Source: Sialis fuliginosa (lineage: Eukaryota > Arthropoda > Insecta > Megaloptera > Sialidae). From it: 64,000 bases of DNA. The stretch is from the NCBI GenBank assembly GCA_961205875.1, contig OY540814.1, positions 6,120,993 through 6,184,992 of the forward strand, given 5' to 3'. Both the position numbers and the translations under genes were made by a program. The notes beneath the pieces were generated by a model. It was not told the DNA's origin. It saw only the letters and a list, made by a program, of their open reading frames with translations, and ran no database searches. How positions within the stretch are numbered: position 1 is the stretch's first letter; every line of letters starts with the position of its first letter. Below are positions 56,166 to 64,000 of the stretch, piece after piece.

Positions 56166-58904
56166 TGGACAACGGCCACGAAAGCCTACAGAAGAAAATT
56201 ATTGTAGTTCGATCGTTCCTTCGGTCAACGTTTCGTCGTAAATTGCACTACCCTCCTGTAATGTAATCAAGCCTAAATTTTGACTATACTTCATTTTACC
56301 TAAATTAGTAATTTTTGACAGGACAGTTTACTTTCAGAATTTTAATTAACACAGGTGATACTCGTTATAATCATGTGATACAAAACGTTGGTCGAAAAAA
56401 TAACGCAACTTGCACCCAAGAGCCAAAAATCATTTCAATATTACAATTAAAGAAACAATGATGAATAAATATTGTTTTTTTAATGGACTAAATGTGTACC
56501 TATTGATTTTTTTAAAGTATATATTTTATGTAAGTACTGTATGTACAATACATATAGTCATATGTAAATAATATCAATTAATCAATTACTCATATTTCAC
56601 ACTCAACCAGTTATTCCTTGCATGGCTAGCTATACAATTTTTCACACTTATTCAGTCGATTTACTTCTGCATAAGTAATAGTAATAACAATAACACAAAG
56701 AGAATATAACAAATACAAAAAAAATTTCACTCATACTTTCGTTTATAATACGAAACATTTAAATGGTAAAGTTCAAGCGGTTACAAACCAACACATGCGT
56801 GTGTGAATAATATTGTATAAGTTGAATAATCACAGTAAAAGTCATATGCGCATCTTGAAACATTTATGTGTATGCATGGGTGTAACCAGGATTTTGTTCA
56901 GGGGAAAGGGAGGCAATTTTTTTTAAACTGATTTAGTCGGCGAGTTTTGCCTAGGACCCCTCGAAAAAGGGGTGGGAGACTCAAAAATATGGGTAGTTAA
57001 TCTTTTCGGGTGTTGAAGAGAAAAAAAAATTATATTGCACTTATATATGGGCATTATTGTAAACAAACATTGCGTAATTTTTCCTTTTTTAGGGTTCTGA
57101 AGAAACCCTATTAATCTCATTTTGTCGTCCGTCCGTCCATTTCACTAAAAGCTAAATAGCTCGTAAAGTATATAAGCTAGAAACTTGAAATTTTTACTGA
57201 ACATGTAAAATGACGCCCTCTAGTAAAAACTGTACAAATATATTGGAAAAATAATTTTTGAGGGGGGCACTAAGGAGCAAAACTAGGTAAAAAAAATATT
57301 TTTTTATACCAAGGCATGTGGCACGTTAAAATGTATAACCAAACAAGCAAAATTTGACTCTTTTACTATTTTTTTTTAATTAAAAATGGTGCCTGCAGGG
57401 GGCTTTAAGGCAAATCCAATAAAACAAAAAAATTGTATATTTACCAAGACGTGTGGGGTATCAAAATGTAGATCTCAATCAGTAGAATTTAACCCTATTT
57501 TTTTCTAACTTATAAATGGCGCCTGTAGGGGGCTAAAAGCAGTATTTTATTTTGTTCACCCTACCTCTAGCTCGGTAACTACTGGCTCAAAAAATCTGAA
57601 AAAAAATTGGTAGCGAGGCTTTGGTGGGACTACCAACGACAAATACTAAAGTCAACAATATAATTTTAAATTTTTGAATATGGAAAAAAAAATTTTTGTC
57701 TAGAAATATAGAAATATCCTTGTTTAGCCAATATACTGATTTACTTGTTACTTTTTGAGCGCAAGCTAGGCGAGGAGGAGCAAGCGCCCCCACTGCCACT
57801 TTCTGGGACGCCCATGTGTGTATGTACATATATAATACAATATCGTGATGTATAGGGCTTGCGGAATTAAATTTTGTGTGAAGGTTATACATATTAAAAT
57901 ATCAACAGATGTTAACTTTGAGCTTTATTTATTAATAAAATCTTTAATATGGTTCAGGATTTTGTAATCTATTTTATTTTTCATAATAATTTATTATGTA
58001 GGTACATTTACATATGTATATTAGGGCGGTCCTTAGATGCGGTTGGGATGAATTTTGACTGGGCCGCCTCTCCCCCAAATCAGCTCCAAATAATTCAAAA
58101 AAATGTGGAAAAAGTTTCATCCCTCTATCTTAAAAATTGGCCATTACCAGAGTGGGGTGATTTTCCCATTTAAAATACACGTGTTTTTTCGATTTTTCAA
58201 AGACCTGCGTACTAGAGCGTATTAAACTCTTTCTAAAAATCTAGAATACTCATAAATGCATTCCTGGTACTCATATTCAATATCTAGATGGATAAATTAA
58301 ACTTGTGATTCAACGTTGACAACTATATGGGTCATTGGGCCATTCTATCATGAAAAAAAATTCTATAATTTCTAGATAATTTTGTCAGAAAAACGTTTGA
58401 CAATGAAAATATTGATCTTGAAATAAAAAAAATGTATTCTAAAATTAAAAAAGATTGTTCTATATATATCATTTTCTAACTGGCGCGACCCATTTTTTTC
58501 TATTTTAATTTTTGAATCAACATCGTTTTGACTTTTGAATGGCTAATATGTTACTAAAAGAAGGTATTACCTTAAGAACAATTTTTAACAAAGCAATACT
58601 AGTATTTTATATTTAAGGTTTTTTGGTTCCTGTTGTCATCATTTAATTAAATTATTTCCCTCTAATATCAGGGCTCAGAAAGTACCGGAGTAAACCGAAA
58701 TGAATTTATTGAAAATATCGTTCTGGTCCGTACGCAAGATACCTACCTATTTTTTGTCATATTATTCTTTTTTTTATATTGAAATGGTGTTTCAGTTCGT
58801 GAAATTTTCCATTTCGATTTGTGTATAGCATCTATTAGATACTAGTTAATACTGGACTAAAATATCATTTCTACGACTGTCAATTATTAAGGGTGCAATC
58901 GTTT
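56166..58904. other. Gene-free stretch with repeat debris
   Basis: 56876-56990 (GGGTGTAACCAGGATTTTG, AAAAAGGGGTGGGAG) resembles a transposon end. 57075-57600 starts GGTTCTGAAGAAACCCTATT, has GTCGTCCGTCCGTCC and a two-unit tandem. 58020-58340 (AGGGCGGTCCTTAGATGCGG) is probably another single-copy fragment. No gene. Confidence 0.5.
57307..57535 (+). repeat. Two-unit 136-bp tandem repeat
   Basis: TACCAAG(G/A)C(A/G)TGTGG starts units at 57307 and 57443. Each unit ends AAATGG(T/C)GCCTG(C/T)AGGGGGCT. Units are diverged, so the duplication is old. Confidence 0.7.
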
Positions 58905-59810
58905 GATTGATTTTTTTCAGTAGTCCCCCTTTTTTGAAATTCAAATTTTTGAAAGTTGTGCAAAATTGTGCTAGTTGTTCCTAACATTGTGCCAAAACAT
59001 CAATACTCTAATATAATTTTTCACCCCCCCCCCCGCCCAGATAAAAATATATTTTTCACCAGCCTCCCTTTTGTTGAATTTCACAATTTTGAAAGTTGTG
59101 TTAAATTGTGCTAAACTTGTGCTACATTGTGCCAAAACAATTTTAAAGTTCATAAAACCTTGAATTTAGGAATTTTTATTCATGAAAATGTATACTTTAA
59201 AAATAATGTTACTTATTATACTTCTTAATAATTTTTTTTTATAATCTTCAAATGAATGTTAACAATATGGTATACTTCAATTTCATGATTATTACCGGCA
59301 ACCACCTTAATTTTAATTTGCAATTAAAGTATACATTTTTCATGAATAAAAATTCCTAAATTCAAGGTTTTATGAACTTTAAAAAGTTTATAACAAATAA
59401 AGGAGTAAAGTCATAGTTATGAGGCCTAAAGATGATTCAAAAATAATTTTTGATTTCAAAAAGCATTTTTTTCCTTTTGTAGGGCCTTTTCGCGATTTAA
59501 AAAATATCGAACCAAGATACCGACTGACCCCTTGCATTTTTAAGTTCTGTTCTGGGGGGCCGGAAAATTATATTAGAGTATTGATGTTTTGGCACAATGT
59601 TAGAAACAACTAACACAATTTTGCACAACTTTCAAAAATTTGAATTTCAAAAAAAGGGGGGCTACTGAAAAAAATCGTTTTTTGGGTTTTTATAGTGTTA
59701 TTTTTATTTTAGGGGGGAAATATTTTGGTAAAATGTAGCACAACTATAGCACAATTTGACACAACTTTCAAAAATTTGAATTTCAACAAAAGGGGGGCTA
59801 ACTTCACACA
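58905..59810. repeat. 900-bp foldback with rearranged arms
   Basis: The left side has blocks A (58905-59020, GTAGTCCCCCTTTTTTGAAA), B (59050-59140, AGCCTCCCTTTTGTTGAATT) and C (59140-59190, CCTTGAATTTAGGAATTTTT). The right side has C' (59325-59385), A' (59560-59685) and B' (59720-59805). The order is A-B-C / C'-A'-B' rather than a simple mirror. Runs of 11 C and of G interrupt it. Confidence 0.78.
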
Positions 59811-60480
59811 GGTTCGTCATTTATGTTTTTACATATAATTTTTTTATAGATTATAAACAACATTGTACAATCTTTAATAAAAGAATCACGTAAGAATGAT
59901 TTAAAGAAATCTAATTATAGTTACCTTTCGCGCTTACTGGCTTCCTAAAAAATGACAACGATGTATTTTTATATTTTAAACGATATGTAATATCAGGGTT
60001 CTCTAACAAGAGTTGTCAGGTATTTTTAATAACCTATATACAAGATTTGTTTCCTACAGATGTCATTTATAATCGTACATTTTATGTTACATTTAAGTAT
60101 ATAATGTTTTAGTTATTTGATAATTTATTAGGCATAATATTGATAAGATAATATAAACTGCGTTTATCTGAAATTTTTTTTAGTGAATTGAAAAAAAATC
60201 TTAAACTTTACATTATATTTCCAGATTAGATTATACAGTTCATATATAATACAACCTCGATTATGCGCACCGGTAATCGTAATATAATACAGGTGTCCCG
60301 TAAGTCAGGACTCAAAAGGATTCAAATATTATAAATTTTTCGACTATTATTTTTTTCTTTGGACCCTAACTTACAATCCATAAAATACACAATTCAAAAA
60401 GTCAAGAAAATCAATGTCTTTCTACATACCTACAAGAAATTAAAATATTGATCGATTTATTGACAAATATATACAAAAAA
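59811..60480. other. Gene-free stretch
   Basis: AT-rich. ATACAGGTGTCCCGTAAGTC at 60289 may be a decayed transposon end. No coding frame. Confidence 0.45.
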
Positions 60481-61185
60481 TAGGTGTGACTGTGTGTGGA
60501 TGCACAGTCGAGGGATTGGCGTGAATACGTGGAAGTGGGGTTAAATAAAACTCAGACTCATGGATTGCTACATCTTTAATTTTTCTGTTACACAGAATGA
60601 ATATTTGTAAAATGGACATCAAATGTTGCTGTAAACTTAGTCTAAATAAAGAAATATAAAACTAGTTTTGTATAATGTAGTTATTTCTTATGATTAGTAT
60701 GAACATAAAAACAATTAATTAATTAATACTTACAAGCGAAATCGTGGAAAAACGAAATTTACTTTTTATTTTTTTATTTAATTTAAAAAACTTTAATAAA
60801 AAATTTGAAAACGTTAGGTCGTACAGAATATATTCTTATATACTGTAATTTTTTTTCAATTCAATTAGTTAATATTTAGAAGCGTAATCGTGGAAATACA
60901 AAGTTTAATTTTTTGTTGTTGTTTTTTTATAATATTAAATTTATCACTTATTAAAACTGGTTAAATGTTTTGATTTTTACTTGTACCTCGTAGATCTAAT
61001 CAAGATCTAAAATTTAAGACCAAAATCCGCGTGGTAGTTGATCTGAGTGTCGAAATATGCTGATTTTAAATTTACGCTAGCGCACAAAACTAATTTCTGC
61101 GATTACATCAAGTTTCTGAAATGCCTACCCAGTACCCAGTATCTGGCGTGAAACAGTAGACGTAATTCACGTTAAAATAATTTTT
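60481..61185 (+). repeat. Interspersed repeat family A, copy 3
   Basis: Matches 23446-24430 from GTGTGACTGTGTGTGGATGC through CAGTATCTGGCGTGAAAC to ATTCACGTTAAAA, without the nested foldback. It has two TTAATTAATACTTACAAGCG-type units inside. A duplicated CAGTACC at 61129-61138 is a small private change. Confidence 0.82.
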
Positions 61186-61458
61186 GGGTTTCTATTAGAC
61201 TCAAAAATTCCCTACGTCAAGTTCAATCAATCGACTGTGAATTTATTTATATTTATTCAAACTAATAATAGAGGAAGCCTGCGATCAATAGGCGACGTGA
61301 ATATTATATCTAGCATTTGCTTTAACTATTTAGTATCAACCAAGTGCTTTAGTACCTAAAGCTTTGAATTTTAATATGTATCAGAATTGAAGTAAATAAT
61401 CGTAGTGTTATGCCTATAGTAAATACTGAAGTATCTGATCAGATATACTAAAATAGTA

Positions 61459-62588
61459 TTAAGGGGGAACACCACTCTAGTGGCCGAAAAAAATACCTAA
61501 CTGGCGCCTGATCTGGGGGGGGGGGACAGCTGGCCCCTCCACAATTTTCAGTGGGGAGGGCAATGATTACTTTTTGCCCCCCCCCCCCAAATTTTGATCC
61601 TGTTTTTTAGAGCGACATGCAATTATAAAAATCTGTTCTTGTGCACTAAAGTTCAAAATTAAGGGATCATTACATTTTTTCAATATTTTTAGGTATTTTT
61701 GAATGGCTGCATCTCCGCGAAAAAAGGTTGTAGAACAGTTTTAAAGCTTGAACATTCTAGTTTTCGAATCATTTGTTGAAAATTTTAATATCCTTAAGGA
61801 TAACCTTTAATTTTTGTAAACTGATGTTAACGCTCACAAATAAACTATAAAATGTAATCACAAGTCTAGTCAAAGACAAAAAAATTGAAAAGTCAGTATC
61901 ACTCTGTTTAATTTTTTTAACAAATAATACGATATTAAGCAAGTTAAAGAAAATTGAAGTCAATTTTGCATTTTAAGAACGTCAAGTAAGGTTAGGTGAG
62001 CTTAATTTTTTAGATTCGTACTGCCTCCTCAGAAAAAAATGGTTCCGGCACCACTGCTTAACTTTGACGATTTTTTTTGGGAGTATAATAAGTATAAGGA
62101 ATGGGACTTCTTTTAAAATATAGAAAAAAAATTGTTATTTTTTTGTACAAAATGGCGGCGAGAAAATTTAAAATCTATATAATATTGACTATAGAACTAC
62201 GTAGGGATTTTTTATTTAATCAAATTTTGTAGAAATGGTGCACTTTCGAAAAAAAATCGATTTTTTGCCAAAAAATAAAAAAAAAACCTACATACATCTA
62301 CAAATAATCTAATTGTGAAGCTACTGTCAAAATTTATAATTTCTAATTGATCCATGCAACTGTGGTGAAGTAATGTTTTCGTTAAGATTGAAAAATGTGG
62401 TTTCGAGAAAAACGCGTTTAAAGTTTTACGTAGCGTATCCTGGTGACCTTTTGTGTAACCTTAAACACCTTTTGCAATGTAATTTTTTTACTATAGAACT
62501 AAGTGCATATTGTTTTATTGATGTTAAAGCATTGTTTAAGCAACAACAAAAAAATCAAAAGCGATCCTAGAGTGGTGTTATCTCTTAA
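61459..62588. mobile_element. 1.12-kb TTAA-flanked element carrying nested fragments
   Basis: The element at 61463-62584 starts GGGGGAACACCACTCTAG and ends CTAGAGTGGTGTTATCTC, so AACACCACTCTAG is exactly inverted. TTAA lies at 61459-61462 and 62585-62588. The interior includes a G/C-run segment (61510-61600) and, at 61663-61812, the end of the 178-bp foldback family. No transposase frame. Confidence 0.8.
61663..61812 (+). repeat. Terminal fragment of the 4-kb foldback family
   Basis: GGGATCATTACATTTTTTCA, ATATTTTTAGG and TTTTTGAATGGCTGCATCTC match 48210-48370 and the complement of 52080-52243. TTAA precedes it at 61659-61662. Only about 150 bp is present. Confidence 0.82.
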
Positions 62589-63217
62589 GCAATTTCTAGC
62601 AAGTTGAAGTAAATTATTATATTTATTTATTCACATCGCCAATTTATAATTTATTACCAAAAATTGAAAATAATTAGATTTTACGTGTTTTAAGAGATAC
62701 AATAATGTTATTGATATAGATTTGGGTTCAGAATTACTTATCCAATGTTATTTAATTTGAATGAAGCATAAAACACATACGTAGCATAGGTATATGTATC
62801 TAATAATTAGAAAAACTTGACACCCCTACATATTTTCTATAAAGTACGACGAAATATATTAAAATAGAAACCCATTTAGCGACAAACTAAATGACATATT
62901 TTCTCATCTCGGACACTCGCTACAATACGCAGTTTAATGATTTAACAAAACATATACGAACGAATGTAATGATACCTGCCGTATAGTGATAATCAAGCAC
63001 GCCAAGGCCTCGCTGAGTGACGGCGGTTGTTTAACAACTCGCTATTTAAAAATAGGCACTGTGTCATTGAGTCAAGACCTGGGTGCAGTAGAACAGGTGT
63101 TGGATTGCATATGAGCCACTGTGTGGATGGGTATGTATGCTCACGACGCAGCTCATATACATAATCTGTAGATACCTACTGACAATTAGATCATTCAGAA
63201 GCCGACGCAATTATGTA
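62589..63217. other. Gene-free stretch
   Basis: No gene or matched repeat. 62995-63160 is less AT-rich (GCCAAGGCCTCGCTGAGTGA), without a frame. Confidence 0.45.
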
Positions 63218-63420
63218 AAAAAAAACATCTGCCAAGTAAATGCACAGTGCTTCTTCGTGCTAAATTCACCAAAGGTAGTCAATTATTGAACAATTTAAAT
63301 AAAAACCGATAGAGTTTAGATAAATTGCCTGGAATTGGTTAACCATTTAATTTTTATACAATATTACTAAAAAATATTAGTTCGAAATTTTTCTTAAGAC
63401 GCATCTGATTATTGTTTCGT
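63218..63420 (-). repeat. GTCT-bearing repeat family, copy 4 (one end only)
   Basis: CATCTGCCAAGTAAATGCAC, CACCAAAGGTAGTCAATTAT and TTAGTTCGAAATTTTTCTTA match the end of the family. The rest is missing. Confidence 0.8.
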
Positions 63421-63618
63421 ATATTAAAAATATACATAATATATAGGTATATATTTAAAATATATATATGTATGTATTATAGTTAATCAATTATTATTTT
63501 TCAATATATTTATGCTTATAACAAGTTTATAAATGTTATGTATTTTTTTTTTTTCAAATATCTTGAGTTACTTTATAAAATAAGCTTCCTTAAGTAAAAA
63601 TGTCACGCCTCGCCATTT

Positions 63619-63876
63619 GGGTGACCAGGTCACCGGTTTTGACCCGGAGTCTCAGGGTTTGCATACTGGATCTCCGGGCTCAGGGTTTGGGTGCAATTTC
63701 TCCGGGTTTTGCAAAAAATGACGACGACTAAAAAAAAAAGGTCGTCAAAAATAGAGCAGGGGATATAACAGTTCAGATTATGGTGACAAATTTTATGAAA
63801 ATAAAATAAAAAAATAAAAAAGATAAGATAAAATAAAACATCTCAGGGTTTACCAAAACTATAATCTGGTCACCCT
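63619..63876. mobile_element. 258-bp MITE with GGGTGACCAG ends
   Basis: Left GGGTGACCAGGTCACCGG. Right AAAACTATAATCTGGTCACC and CT. Both ends have TCTCAGGGTTT inside. Flanks CTCGCCATT and CTCGCCACT agree at 8 of 9 bases, allowing for one or two offset bases, which hints at a target duplication. Confidence 0.65.
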
Positions 63877-64000
63877 ACTCGCCACTGGTAGTGAATTATA
63901 AATATGTGTTGATATTTGATTACTACCATTCCTGAATATTAATCTATATACATTTAACTGTCTTACAGTGTGATTTGATGACAATCAGCCAATAGGTGTC

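Noticed and set aside
55798-56266. Two opposite frames both containing a VETSSVKIRQRG stretch, suggesting a conserved protein
   Set aside because: Both are the two arms of one perfect palindrome read in each direction, so they are the same DNA rather than independent conservation.
58971-59613. Two opposite frames both ending in YIRVLMFWHNVRNN
   Set aside because: They are mirror images caused by the inverted repeat arms.
1-64000. tRNA or rRNA genes
   Set aside because: No cloverleaf with A and B boxes or rRNA core sequence was recognised on either strand by eye. A covariance search would be needed to exclude decayed copies.

Overview
This window is eukaryotic nuclear DNA. It has AT-rich sequence, genes split by GT-AG introns and very dense non-autonomous transposons. 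The protein sequences and the transposon types (hAT-like elements, elements bounded by TTAA, GTCT/GTCC-rich interspersed repeats) suggest an arthropod, probably an insect. The order cannot be fixed from the sequence alone. No rRNA, tRNA, CRISPR or prokaryotic feature was seen.

Three housekeeping genes could be rebuilt exon by exon, each with an open frame from start to stop. (1) Minus strand, 14446 to 9102: the dihydrolipoamide succinyltransferase (E2) of the 2-oxoglutarate dehydrogenase complex (DLST), 9 exons, 485 aa, with mitochondrial presequence, lipoyl domain, Pro/Ala linker and the His-Asp catalytic domain. (2) Plus strand, 14889 to 17377: the proteasome assembly chaperone PSMD9 (p27/Nas2), 4 exons, 215 aa, head-to-head with DLST across 442 bp. 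(3) Minus strand, 35870 to 22761: the U1 snRNP-associated splicing factor Prp39, 11 exons, 1021 aa, with an acidic N-terminus, HAT repeats and a Gly/Tyr/Gln-rich tail. The three serve different processes (TCA cycle, proteasome assembly, splicing). Only the DLST/PSMD9 pair looks physically coupled.

Everything else (1-9.1 kb, 17.5-22.6 kb, the long introns and all of 36-64 kb) is intergenic or intronic repeat. The main theme is foldback DNA: about twenty inverted-repeat elements from 114 bp to 4 kb. Best supported are three hAT-type elements with 8-9 bp target duplications (7083-7361, 36600-37455, 52597-52710), four elements bounded by TTAA (39311-40415, 48210-52243, 52997-53249, 61463-62584), and two perfect palindromes (138-bp arms at 29129-29420, 70-bp arms at 56013-56165).

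The most unusual structures are these. A 4-kb foldback has arms carrying head-to-tail arrays of a 178-bp monomer (7 units against 5). A 2.7-kb foldback in a Prp39 intron has arms that each keep a nearly identical small reading frame. The two perfect palindromes, otherwise unrelated, share a CTGANGA - short stem - GAAA motif. Most introns of Prp39 longer than 800 bp hold at least one foldback or repeat, so its pre-mRNA should contain long double-stranded RNA.
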